This document shows positions 1-8,518 of a DNA stretch of 39,502 bases, piece after piece. Below the pieces are notes generated by a model, which had not been told where the DNA came from, searched no databases, and saw nothing but the letters and a program-made list of their open reading frames with translations. Numbering within the stretch: the first letter of the stretch is position 1; each line of letters opens with the position of its first letter. Position numbers and translations under genes: made by a program. The stretch covers positions 1-39,502 of the forward strand of contig JAFZOY010000032.1 in assembly GCA_017552705.1 (NCBI GenBank), written 5' to 3'. The DNA is from Bacteroidales bacterium (GTDB lineage: Bacteria > Bacteroidota > Bacteroidia > Bacteroidales > UBA1715).

Positions 1-100
1 ATAGCTCCGGGGTACCACCTCTTCCCATACCGAACAGAGAAGTTAAGCCCGGAAGCGCCGATGGTACTGGGCCAAAACCGGGAGAGTAGGTGCCGCCCCT
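1..100 (+). rRNA. rrf: 5S ribosomal RNA, 5' end missing
   Basis: The first 100 bases match the conserved body of bacterial 5S rRNA: the block CCACCTCTTCCCAT, then CCGAACAGAGAAGTTAAGC, then GATGGTACTG and GGGAGAGTAGGTG are all present in order and at normal spacing. Roughly the first 15 bases of the gene (the 5' strand of helix I) lie outside the window, so this is an edge truncation and not a broken gene. The 3' end is estimated from where helix I should close. A 5S at the very edge suggests that the 16S and 23S genes of an rRNA operon lie just to the left. Confidence 0.95.
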
Positions 101-110
101 TTTTCAATGG

Positions 111-143
111 AGTCCGTCAGTGAACACTGGCGGACTTTTTTTG
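111..143 (+). terminator. Intrinsic terminator of the rRNA operon
   Basis: A 10-bp stem AGTCCGTCAG (111-120) / CTGGCGGACT (127-136), with one G-U pair and a 6-nt loop, is followed by a run of T. It lies 10 nt after the 5S gene and is a textbook Rho-independent terminator. Confidence 0.9.
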
Positions 144-170
144 TTTTTAGGCTAAAAGTTTTTATCTTGT
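140..170 (+). promoter_or_regulatory. Weak candidate promoter of the surface protein gene
   Basis: TTTG at 140-143, 19 nt, then TATCTTGT at 163-170. Spacing fits the Bacteroidota -33/-7 pattern (TTTG-N19-TAnnTTTG), but the last two bases of the -7 element do not match. No better candidate was seen before the start codon at 237. Confidence 0.3.
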
Positions 171-236
171 CCTCGCTTTTTTAGAGAAGCATAATATGCG
201 TCCCAATATAAAGAGAAAAAATAATAAGAAATAATT

Positions 237-3200
237 ATGAAAAACACATGTACAAAAATCCTCGTTTTGGCATTTGCCCTGTTTTCCACAGTTCAATCCT
301 TTGCCATACACCAAATTGACGGCAATTGGGAAGAATATGGTTTAACTTCGGAATACGATGGCTATTATGTGATAGCCACGGCGCAGGATTTGGAAGAGTT
401 TCGTGACATGGTAAATAGCGGGCAAACCAGTATTAATGCTGTTTTGACGGCTGACATTGTGTTGAATGAGTATGTACTTGACGAAAATGGGGATTTGCGA
501 GGTGATTTTTCAATAGCTGTTACGGATAAATGGAGTATTCCTATTTCAGATTATACTATTTCAACTTATTATAGTGGCACGTTTGACGGGAACTTACATA
601 CTATTAGTGGGCTTTTTGTAAGTGGATTGTATTATATAGGGCTTTTTGGTTGTTTAGATGGGGCAACGGTGAAAAATCTAACGATAGAGGATAGTTTTTT
701 TCATGGACAAAGTTTTGTTGGAGGAATCTGTGGTGATATTCCCAATAATGTTGCGACGTACATACAGAATTGTAGCGTAAATGCGTATGTGAATTCTGAC
801 TTGGAAAGTGTTGGTGGAATTTATGGAGGAGGAAGTAATTCAAGAACATCCACAATTTCTAACTGTATAAACAAGGGGAAAATATGTGGTGCAGGAAATT
901 ATGTTGGTGGTATTTGTTCTCGTTGGACTGGGACAATTATTGACTGTAAAAATAGTGGCTATATTACGGGAACTGGCGAGTATACAGGTGGTATTGTAGG
1001 GGATAAACAAAATAATGGCGATGTGGAGAATTGTTGTAATACAGGTGATGTTGAGGGAGTTCTATATGTGGGTGGAATTGCAGGAAACAGTACCGCAAAA
1101 ATACTTAAATCTTGTAATTTTGGAAAAATAAAGGGTGATTCTCATGTGGGTGGAGTGTGTGGCATAGTGGCGGGAACAACTTTAGAGTATGTTTTTAATG
1201 TGGGGCCTGTATCCGCAGAGAATGGGTACGTAGGTGGATTAGTTGGAGGTGCGACGACATCATATTGTCGTTTAAATTATTCATATAATGCAGCGACTGT
1301 ATCAAATAACTCATCATATGAAACAACTGGAAGTATTTGTGGATATTTTAATGGGACGGATACTTATTTGTTGGGATGTTCTTATGACTCTGATGTGTCT
1401 AAAATAAAAGCTTGTGGAAATATGGATTATTCGGGGGGAATGAACACAAATAAGTATATTTCAAATGCATCATATAATTATCAAAATGAGAATATTTGGA
1501 TTAAAGGCGAGGAAATTATTACAGATTCTATAATAAAAATTGATGATGAATTTGGCTATAAGATAATAGGTACTTATCCTTATTTAAAAGATATTATTGA
1601 TTCCCCAGTTCCGTATGCAAAACAATTATATTATAATACGGGAACTGCTTCTGACCCCAATTGGATAACGTTTATTCCGATTTATACGCCAGAAGACTTG
1701 GCTTTGATGGAAAACTCTTCCAAAACATTTGTGTTGATGAACGATATAATTGGTTATTCAATTTATACGTCTATTAGTCTTTTTTATGGAAAGTTGTATG
1801 GCAGAGGAAAAACTATTTCTGGATTGAATACGAGTAATCAAACAGAGAGTAAAAAAGGAGGATTGTTTGAAGAGGTCAGAAATGCTTATATAACGGATGT
1901 AAATATAGAATCATGCAAATTTAACGCGAAAAGTGGTTATAATGACCCTGGTAGCATAGGATCTATTGCAGGAATCGCGTCTGGGACAACAACCATAACC
2001 AATTGTCGAAATTATTGTGGTATTTATATATCATCATCCTATACATCTTATGCGGGAGGAATAGTTGGTAGTATTTCAGATTATCAGAATAAACAGGAAG
2101 TCACAATACAGCAATGTTTTAATTATGGATATATTTCTGGAGATTATTCCGGTGGTATTGTGGGATATTGTCCGTTGACTAAAGCTCAGATATGTTTAAA
2201 TGTGGTATTTTGCGAAAATAATGGAGAAGTTGGTTCTCGATATTATCAAGATAAATATGCGGGAGGTATAGTTGGATGTATGTCTGGAAAAAGTAATGAT
2301 AGTAAAGGAATCATTAAGCAATGTGTAAATAACGGAGTCGTATGTGGCTCTGATGCAAGTGGAGGAATTGTTGCTATTGGCGGAGGAATAACAAATTGTT
2401 TGAATTCGGGCAACGTAGGTAGTCGTTCATGTGTTGGTGGCATTGTTGGTAGAGGAGGAGATACGGTGACATATAGTTTAAATGTGGGAACAGTGCTACT
2501 CTCTAATCCAAAAACTGGTGCGGTTGGTGGTGCTATTTGTGGTCAAGCAACTAATTTGTATGTGGACAATTGTTATTACAATATGGATAGTTGTTCATTA
2601 CGGGCTATTTCAAATCTATCGGTTAATTCTGTTTCTGGAGTAACAACGTCGGAATTGGTAAGTGGAATGTTGCCTCCAAATTTTGATTCAGAATATTGGG
2701 GCGTTCGTCAGCCGTCTATTAAAGATATGAAGAAATATTACTTTTATCCGTATCTGAAGTGTTTTGGTGAAGAAAGTGCTCTCGTTGTACAAGTAAAGGA
2801 ATGTCACCCAGTATCGTTTGTCTTAAATGGAGGAACGTCGATTGATGAATTAATCACGCTGTATGTGGAAGACGAAGAAACACCACTTCCTACAGATGTT
2901 GAAAAAGAAGGTTGTACGTTTGCTGGCTGGTATGACAATTCCAATTACACAAGTTCTGCGTTTACCGAAATTCCTCTTACCGAAACGCAACCTAAAACGT
3001 TCTACGCCAAATGGATTGCCAACAACTACGACATAACGTATGAACTTGGTGGTGGAACTATCAATAGTGGAAAAAACACCTCATATACCTATGGCTATGG
3101 CGTACTGTTGCCTACCGACGTGACTCGTACTGGCTATACGTTCAAAGGTTGGTACGACAATCCCAATTTCGATGGCGAATCTGTGCTTTCAATTCCTGCA

Positions 3201-5231
3201 AATGCAACGGGCAACAAGACCTATTATGCTCATTGGGTTGTGAATACATATCATGTGACTTTCTTTGCCTACGAGGGCGTAATGAACACTGATATAGATA
3301 GTTATACGTTCGGAAAAACGACGGTTTTGCCGACAGAAGTGACAAAATCTGGCTACGATTTTGCTGGCTGGTACACCAACGATTCCTACTCGGGTGTCGC
3401 AATCCAGTCAATCGCGTCAAACGAGACGGGCGATAAGACCTATTATGCAAAATGGAATAAAAAATCATATTCCGTTTCGGTAACGTTTGACAGGGCAATA
3501 GGTAACGTTTCGGGAATCGATTCGTATTTGCATGGTGACAATGCGGTCCTCAAGGCACACGCCGATGCCGGCTATGAATTTGCTTTCTGGAGTTGCGCCG
3601 ATGAAACTGTCTTGGAAGGCAAGAATGTGCAGGATTCAACACTGACGTTCGTGGTGACAAGTCCGACAGAGCTTTCAGCAACCTTCAAATTCAAGGAAAT
3701 CGTGTATCCGGCTGCGGAGTTTGTGATTGGCACGTTGAAAACCGGAACGGAAATCGCTCCGATAGACCTTGCAACGTTGTTTGAATCAAGCGAAGGCGGC
3801 GAAGTTACATATATGGTGACAAGTTCGTCGCCAAATGTGTTGCTTCCGCAAATTGAAAATGGGAAACTCTATCTTTCTACTATGGGATTGCAAGGCAAGG
3901 CAACCATCACCGTGACGGCAAAACTTGCGAATGGCAACAAATCGTCGCTTTCGGCCGAGGCTATTGTGGAATACAATTGTAACATACATGTTGTGCCGAC
4001 AATAGTGAATGCAAGTTGTTACGGATTTTCCGACGGAAGCATTTCGTTGGCTGCCGAAAACGACTATTCATATCAATGGATTGGCGAAGAGGTTACGACA
4101 AACAAAATAGAGAATATCAAGGCGGGCAACTATTCCGTGCAGATAACCGACGAACGCGGTTGTAAGTCGTTGGAGACGTACACTGTCTCGCAACCCGATG
4201 AAATTTCTGTCGCAATTGCTGACGTGGTTAATCCTCGTTGTGGCGTACAAAGCGAAATCCGTTTGAATGCTGTTGGCGAATATACTTATTTGTGGAGCAA
4301 CGGTTCCACTGAAAAAGACCTTGTCGGTGCTGGAATCGGTGAGTATTCGGTAGTGGTTACGAACCCCGAAACAGGCTGTAGCACGACGTTGAGCCAAACA
4401 TTGGAACTCACGTTCCAAAAACCTGAGATTTCGCTTGTGACGGTGAGTAGGGAAACGGGTAAAAACTTGATTGTATGGGTGCGCGCGAACACCGACCAGA
4501 TTTCCTACTATACGATTTATCGTGAAGGAGCGCAATCGAAAAAATATTCTGCGATAGGAACTGTCAACTACTCCGAAATCAGCGTGTTCCAGGACGACGT
4601 GGCAAAGCCGATGACACGACAGTGGAGTTACAAAATCTCTGCAACCGACGTGTGTGGCAACGAGACCGAGTTGAGCGATGCACATACAACATTGCATCTC
4701 AATGAGATGGAAAGTATGCATGAAGGTATGGCCGAACTGATATGGCAACCGTACGAGGGTTTGGATTACAATTCATTTTATATTGTGCGCGAAACCAAAG
4801 TGAACAATTATACGTTCGTCGATACGGTGACAACAGTTCCTTCCACACTTACATCCTACACAGCAGAAATCCCGCCTGTTGGCAAGAGTATTTTCTACGT
4901 TGGTATTAAATTGGATAAAGTAATTGACCCGAAACAGTTCCTGAAAGCTGAGTCGGGGCCGTTCTCGTTGGCATTGTCAAACATAGCTGAGGCAGAAAAT
5001 AACAACGAACAGAATGCCGTGGAATCGTTGGGCAACAATGCTGAAGTATATGCCATTTCTCACACAATCTACGTGAGCAATGCCGCTGGTGTTGAGACAA
5101 TTGTTTATGACATACATGGTCAGAAAATTGCCGCGGCAAAAGAACAAGATTATTACGAATTCCCTGTGAAAACCGACGGCGTTTATTTTGTGAGAGTTGG
5201 CGGAATGTCATTCAAGGTTGTTATACAATAG
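237..5231 (+). CDS. Giant secreted surface protein: GLUG-like repeats, InlB B-repeats, SprB-like repeats, T9SS tail
   Basis: A 1664-residue protein, probably exported and anchored or released by the type IX secretion system. It has a Sec signal peptide (about residues 1-23, ending in SFA). About residues 60-850 hold two blocks of GLUG-like repeats with recurring VGGI-GN / GGIVG and NC-N-G motifs, expected to form a beta-helix stalk. About 859-1072 are three Listeria/Bacteroides InlB B-repeats (GWYDN ... TYYAKW), followed by a divergent fourth copy to about 1150. About 1248-1400 are two SprB-like repeats (GNYSVQITDERGC, GEYSVVVTNPETGC). Fibronectin-III-like sequence precedes a C-terminal type A sorting domain (VYFVRVGGMSFKVV near the end). 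The domain order suggests an adhesin-like surface protein; the ligand is unknown. No enzymatic domain was recognised. Base composition changes inside the gene: the first half is much more A/T-rich. It stands alone between two terminators. Confidence 0.9.
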   Translation: MKNTCTKILVLAFALFSTVQSFAIHQIDGNWEEYGLTSEYDGYYVIATAQDLEEFRDMVNSGQTSINAVLTADIVLNEYVLDENGDLRGDFSIAVTDKWSIPISDYTISTYYSGTFDGNLHTISGLFVSGLYYIGLFGCLDGATVKNLTIEDSFFHGQSFVGGICGDIPNNVATYIQNCSVNAYVNSDLESVGGIYGGGSNSRTSTISNCINKGKICGAGNYVGGICSRWTGTIIDCKNSGYITGTGEYTGGIVGDKQNNGDVENCCNTGDVEGVLYVGGIAGNSTAKILKSCNFGKIKGDSHVGGVCGIVAGTTLEYVFNVGPVSAENGYVGGLVGGATTSYCRLNYSYNAATVSNNSSYETTGSICGYFNGTDTYLLGCSYDSDVSKIKACGNMDYSGGMNTNKYISNASYNYQNENIWIKGEEIITDSIIKIDDEFGYKIIGTYPYLKDIIDSPVPYAKQLYYNTGTASDPNWITFIPIYTPEDLALMENSSKTFVLMNDIIGYSIYTSISLFYGKLYGRGKTISGLNTSNQTESKKGGLFEEVRNAYITDVNIESCKFNAKSGYNDPGSIGSIAGIASGTTTITNCRNYCGIYISSSYTSYAGGIVGSISDYQNKQEVTIQQCFNYGYISGDYSGGIVGYCPLTKAQICLNVVFCENNGEVGSRYYQDKYAGGIVGCMSGKSNDSKGIIKQCVNNGVVCGSDASGGIVAIGGGITNCLNSGNVGSRSCVGGIVGRGGDTVTYSLNVGTVLLSNPKTGAVGGAICGQATNLYVDNCYYNMDSCSLRAISNLSVNSVSGVTTSELVSGMLPPNFDSEYWGVRQPSIKDMKKYYFYPYLKCFGEESALVVQVKECHPVSFVLNGGTSIDELITLYVEDEETPLPTDVEKEGCTFAGWYDNSNYTSSAFTEIPLTETQPKTFYAKWIANNYDITYELGGGTINSGKNTSYTYGYGVLLPTDVTRTGYTFKGWYDNPNFDGESVLSIPANATGNKTYYAHWVVNTYHVTFFAYEGVMNTDIDSYTFGKTTVLPTEVTKSGYDFAGWYTNDSYSGVAIQSIASNETGDKTYYAKWNKKSYSVSVTFDRAIGNVSGIDSYLHGDNAVLKAHADAGYEFAFWSCADETVLEGKNVQDSTLTFVVTSPTELSATFKFKEIVYPAAEFVIGTLKTGTEIAPIDLATLFESSEGGEVTYMVTSSSPNVLLPQIENGKLYLSTMGLQGKATITVTAKLANGNKSSLSAEAIVEYNCNIHVVPTIVNASCYGFSDGSISLAAENDYSYQWIGEEVTTNKIENIKAGNYSVQITDERGCKSLETYTVSQPDEISVAIADVVNPRCGVQSEIRLNAVGEYTYLWSNGSTEKDLVGAGIGEYSVVVTNPETGCSTTLSQTLELTFQKPEISLVTVSRETGKNLIVWVRANTDQISYYTIYREGAQSKKYSAIGTVNYSEISVFQDDVAKPMTRQWSYKISATDVCGNETELSDAHTTLHLNEMESMHEGMAELIWQPYEGLDYNSFYIVRETKVNNYTFVDTVTTVPSTLTSYTAEIPPVGKSIFYVGIKLDKVIDPKQFLKAESGPFSLALSNIAEAENNNEQNAVESLGNNAEVYAISHTIYVSNAAGVETIVYDIHGQKIAAAKEQDYYEFPVKTDGVYFVRVGGMSFKVVIQ

Positions 5232-5256
5232 GTATCTGAAATTGATAATTTGTGTG

Positions 5257-5284
5257 AAAGGGAGGTTTTTACCTCCCTTTTTTT
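5257..5284 (+). terminator. Intrinsic terminator after the surface protein
   Basis: Perfect 10-bp stem AAAGGGAGGT (5257-5266) / ACCTCCCTTT (5271-5280) with a TTTT loop and a following T run. It begins 25 nt after the stop codon. Confidence 0.92.
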
Positions 5285-5310
5285 GCAACTCACTTGCAAA
5301 ACTTTTGCCA

Positions 5311-5318
5311 TATCTTTG
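5311..5318 (+). promoter_or_regulatory. -7 promoter element for the P-type ATPase
   Basis: TATCTTTG matches the Bacteroidota -7 consensus TAnnTTTG exactly, 26 nt before the start codon at 5345. The nearest TTTG (5282-5285) is 25 nt upstream, longer than the usual 19-21, so the -33 box is uncertain. Confidence 0.65.
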
Positions 5319-5344
5319 TATCAGAAAATTAAAATATACAAGAT

Positions 5345-7324
5345 ATGGCACACGAAGAACATCATCACGGACACGATTGTTGCTCACATGAACATGAGCA
5401 CCATTGTCATTGTCACGAACACGAACATCATCATCACGAAGGTGGTTTGCGTGAAAAAATTATTCTAATTGTATGTACGATTGTTTTGCTTGCCGTAACA
5501 ATTCTGATTGAACAAAATTGCAATCTTGCCACATGGCAATTGCTTTTGGTGTATTTAATCCCTTATTTGCTGGTAGGCTTTGATACACTCAAGGAAGCCG
5601 TCGAGGGATTACTTCATGGTGAGGCATTTAACGAACATTTTCTTATGGCGATAGCAACCATAGGCGCTTTGTGTATAGGTTTTTTGCCCAATGCGGAAAC
5701 GGAATTTCCCGAAGCAGTGTTCGTTATGTTGTTTTTCCAAATTGGCGAATTGTTTGAAGGCTACGCCGAAGGTAAAAGTCGAGAAAGCATTGCTCATCTT
5801 ATGAATATTCGTCCCGATTCTGCAAATGTGGAACGGAATGGGGCTGTGGAAATGGTTGAACCAGAGACTGTTGCCGTAGGGGAAATCATTGTTGTGAAAC
5901 CTGGGGAAAAAGTTCCATTGGACGGTGTTGTGGTGGAAGGTTCGTCTTCGCTCAATACAGTCGCTCTTACGGGCGAAAGTGTACCTCGTGAGATTACCGT
6001 GGAAGACGAGGTGATTTCAGGTTGTGTGAACTTGACGGGTGTGATACGTGTTCGTACCACAAAATCGTTTGGTGAAAGCACCGTGTCAAAAATTATTGAA
6101 CTTGTGGAAAATGCGGGCGAACGAAAATCGAAAAGCGAGACGTTCATTTCGAAATTTGCACGGATTTACACGCCCGTGGTTGTATTTGCGGCATTGGCGC
6201 TTGCGTTTGTTCCACCAATTATTTCTGGCAATTTTTCTTCGGAATTTGCCACTTGGCTTTATCGAGCATTGACATTTTTGATTGTCTCGTGCCCATGTGC
6301 CTTGGTGATTAGTGTGCCGTTGTCATTTTTCGGCGGTATTGGTGGAGCGTCTCGAAATGGTATTCTTATTAAAGGTGCAAACTATATGGAGACTTTGTCG
6401 AATATCGGTACGGTAGTTTTTGATAAAACAGGAACGCTCACTCACGGTCAGTTTGCTGTTGAAGCTGTTCATCCCGAAACGTGCGACGAACATCACTTGT
6501 TGCATCTTGCCGCACATGTGGAACATTTTTCTACTCATCCGATTGCTGCTGCTCTCCGCGATGCGTTCCCCGACGAAGCTACTGACGGTTGTTCAGTAAC
6601 TGAAGTTGAAGAAATAGCCGGTCACGGCATACAAGCTAAAGTCGGCACCGACGTGGTTTGTGTGGGCAATGGAAAAATGATGGAGCGGATTGGCGCGAAA
6701 TGGCACGACTGTCCGCAAGTCGGTACAATTATTCACGTGGCAATCAATGGCGAATATGCAGGTCACATTGTTATAAACGACAAAATAAAAGACGATAGTT
6801 CGGAGGCAATTTCCAAACTTCAATCTTTAGGCGTCGCCAAAACTGTGATGCTTACCGGTGACAGCAAGGAAGTCGGTGAGCACGTTGCTAAGAAATTGTG
6901 TATCAGTGATTTTTATACTGAATTGTTGCCTGCCGACAAAGTTCGTCATGTAGAGCGACTGCTTGCGGACAAAACGAAAAACACGTTTCTTGCGTTTGTT
7001 GGCGACGGCATCAACGACGCCCCCGTACTTGCCCGTGCCGACCTTGGCATAGCAATGGGCGGACTTGGTAGCGATGCGGCTATTGAGGCAGCCGATGTGG
7101 TTTTAATGGATGACAAGCCGTCGAAGATTGCTACAGCAATACAAATCGCCCGTCGAACAATACGCATTGCCCGTCAAAATGTGTGGTTCGCCATAGGAGT
7201 GAAATTGCTTGTTCTGATACTTGCCGCTACGGGCTTTGCAACCTTGTGGATGGCGGTATTTGCCGACGTGGGCGTTACTGTTCTTGCAGTGCTCAATGCT
7301 ATGCGGGCACTGCATATTTCCTGA
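5345..7324 (+). CDS. zntA: Zn2+/Cd2+/Pb2+-type P1B ATPase (heavy-metal exporter)
   Basis: A 659-residue inner-membrane pump expected to export divalent heavy metals using ATP. Visible motifs: TGES near residue 209 (actuator domain), the membrane metal site C316-P-C318, the phosphorylation site DKTGT with D360, the HP motif (THPIAA) in the nucleotide domain, TGDS, and GDGINDAP from residue 553. The last membrane helix carries D641 in the DVGVTVL context. CPC plus this aspartate is the P1B-2 (ZntA/CadA) pattern and not that of copper pumps. The usual N-terminal HMA domain is absent; instead the first about 35 residues form a His/Cys/Glu-rich tail (HHHGHDCC, HEHEHHCHCHEHEHHHH) that could bind zinc. 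It is transcribed alone from its own -7 element. The exact metal is inferred from the motifs. Confidence 0.92.
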   Translation: MAHEEHHHGHDCCSHEHEHHCHCHEHEHHHHEGGLREKIILIVCTIVLLAVTILIEQNCNLATWQLLLVYLIPYLLVGFDTLKEAVEGLLHGEAFNEHFLMAIATIGALCIGFLPNAETEFPEAVFVMLFFQIGELFEGYAEGKSRESIAHLMNIRPDSANVERNGAVEMVEPETVAVGEIIVVKPGEKVPLDGVVVEGSSSLNTVALTGESVPREITVEDEVISGCVNLTGVIRVRTTKSFGESTVSKIIELVENAGERKSKSETFISKFARIYTPVVVFAALALAFVPPIISGNFSSEFATWLYRALTFLIVSCPCALVISVPLSFFGGIGGASRNGILIKGANYMETLSNIGTVVFDKTGTLTHGQFAVEAVHPETCDEHHLLHLAAHVEHFSTHPIAAALRDAFPDEATDGCSVTEVEEIAGHGIQAKVGTDVVCVGNGKMMERIGAKWHDCPQVGTIIHVAINGEYAGHIVINDKIKDDSSEAISKLQSLGVAKTVMLTGDSKEVGEHVAKKLCISDFYTELLPADKVRHVERLLADKTKNTFLAFVGDGINDAPVLARADLGIAMGGLGSDAAIEAADVVLMDDKPSKIATAIQIARRTIRIARQNVWFAIGVKLLVLILAATGFATLWMAVFADVGVTVLAVLNAMRALHIS

Positions 7325-7330
7325 TTTTGG

Positions 7331-7371
7331 GAAGAAAACATTCTGGAAAAATTTTCAGTTGTGTTTTCTTC
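7331..7371. repeat. Long imperfect palindrome after the metal pump gene
   Basis: Perfect 10-bp arms GAAGAAAACA (7331-7340) and TGTTTTCTTC (7362-7371) flank an inner, partly paired CTGGAAAA / TTTTCAG. The whole can fold as one long hairpin. It starts 7 nt after the stop of the ATPase gene. It lacks a directly following T run, so it is not a classical terminator; it may still act in 3'-end formation. Confidence 0.6.
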
Positions 7372-7437
7372 ACTGCGTTGATGATAACTTGTGAAATTCT
7401 TTTTTTTGAAAGGATATATTATTTTGCGAGCCTTCGT

Positions 7438-7445
7438 TATTTTTG
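7438..7445 (+). promoter_or_regulatory. -7 promoter element for the glucosaminidase
   Basis: TATTTTTG is a perfect match to TAnnTTTG, 34 nt upstream of the ATG at 7480. It lies inside the longer open frame that begins at 7183, which supports the internal start. Confidence 0.55.
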
Positions 7446-7479
7446 GGAACGTCAAATAGTGGTTTATATCCGTTGTCAA

Positions 7480-8475
7480 ATGAAGAAAATTGTGTCCTTT
7501 TTTGTGTTGTGTTGTGTGTGGATAGGTGTTTCCGCGCAGCACGCAAAAATGTCACGGGAAGAATATATTGAAAAATATGCAAAATATGCGGTGCAGGAAA
7601 TGCACCGTGTCGGAATCCCTGCAAGTATCACGCTTGCACAGGCTTGTTTGGAGTCAAGTAATGGCAACAGCGACCTGTCAATCGCTTCGAATAATCATTT
7701 TGGCATAAAATGTCACAGTAGTTGGCAAGGCAAGCGAATTTACCACGACGACGATGCCAAAGGTGAGTGCTTCCGCGTGTATAATGATGTGTATGAATCG
7801 TATGTTGACCATTCTAACTTTTTGCGTAATGGTCAGCGCTATGCATTTTTGTTTGACTTCGATAAAAATGACTTCACTTCGTGGGCATATGGATTGAAAC
7901 GTGCTGGATACGCGACCAATCCCGATTATCCGAAATTGTTGATTAAAATCATAGAGGACAATCAGTTATATAAATATGACTCGATGACTCCCGATATGTT
8001 TAAGGAAAAAACGCGTAAGGAACATGAGGCTGAAGTTGTTGTGAAAGGTGATGCTCCCCATTCGGCTGTTGCTCCTCCAATGCCTTGGAAAAACGAGCCG
8101 ATTGCCACGAAACATGACAAGAAAATCTACAAGAACAACGGTAAGAAATTCGTAATTCTTGATAAAAATGAAACAATGTATATGATTTCACGCAAATTCT
8201 CCATTCCTATGTGGAAATTGTATGCAATCAATGATTTTGCTGTTGGCCAGGAAATTCCTGAAGGCACGATGGTGTATATTGAGCGAAAATCGCTGCGCGC
8301 CGAAAGTAAATACCAGACGCATACCGTCGCTGAAGGCGAGACATTCTATTCGATTGCGCAATTGTATGGTATGCAGGTAAATAGGCTCGCAAGATTGAAC
8401 AAAGCGAACCCGGAAAATACGTTGGAAAAAGGTTCAAATATTTATGTAAGGAAATATACGTTTCAAGCTGAATAA
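7480..8475 (+). CDS. Secreted N-acetylglucosaminidase with two LysM domains
   Basis: A 331-residue exported peptidoglycan hydrolase. The start at 7480 is chosen because it begins a signal peptide (MKKIVSFFVLCCVWIGVSAQ); the open frame extends upstream to 7183 but that part overlaps the ATPase gene and has no signal. About residues 25-165 are a GH73-type glucosaminidase domain: the motif QACLESSNGNSDLS carries the likely catalytic glutamate, followed by NHFGIKC and a typical YRVY-like strand (FRVYNDVYESYVDH). Two C-terminal LysM modules (about 220-275 and 285-331; the second has VAEGETFYSIAQLYG) bind glycan. It should cleave GlcNAc-MurNAc bonds in the cell wall during growth or separation. It sits immediately before the purH/mre elongation cluster but has its own promoter. 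Confidence 0.88.
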   Translation: MKKIVSFFVLCCVWIGVSAQHAKMSREEYIEKYAKYAVQEMHRVGIPASITLAQACLESSNGNSDLSIASNNHFGIKCHSSWQGKRIYHDDDAKGECFRVYNDVYESYVDHSNFLRNGQRYAFLFDFDKNDFTSWAYGLKRAGYATNPDYPKLLIKIIEDNQLYKYDSMTPDMFKEKTRKEHEAEVVVKGDAPHSAVAPPMPWKNEPIATKHDKKIYKNNGKKFVILDKNETMYMISRKFSIPMWKLYAINDFAVGQEIPEGTMVYIERKSLRAESKYQTHTVAEGETFYSIAQLYGMQVNRLARLNKANPENTLEKGSNIYVRKYTFQAE

Positions 8476-8490
8476 ATAAATAGAAAATTA

Positions 8491-8498
8491 TACTTTTG
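8491..8498 (+). promoter_or_regulatory. -7 promoter element of the purH-mre-rodA operon
   Basis: TACTTTTG matches TAnnTTTG perfectly, 20 nt before the purH start at 8519. No clear -33 TTTG at normal spacing. Confidence 0.6.
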
Positions 8499-8518
8499 TT
8501 GCAGTAAAAAAATACAGA

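Noticed and set aside
600..2560. Possible tandem DNA repeat or CRISPR-like array from the recurring glycine motifs
   Set aside because: The repeats are protein-level GLUG-like motifs; at DNA level they are degenerate and unevenly spaced.
4068..4748. Long open frame (226 codons) on the minus strand inside the surface protein gene
   Set aside because: It is antisense to a gene with clear domains, has no signal or motif, and its composition mirrors the sense codons.
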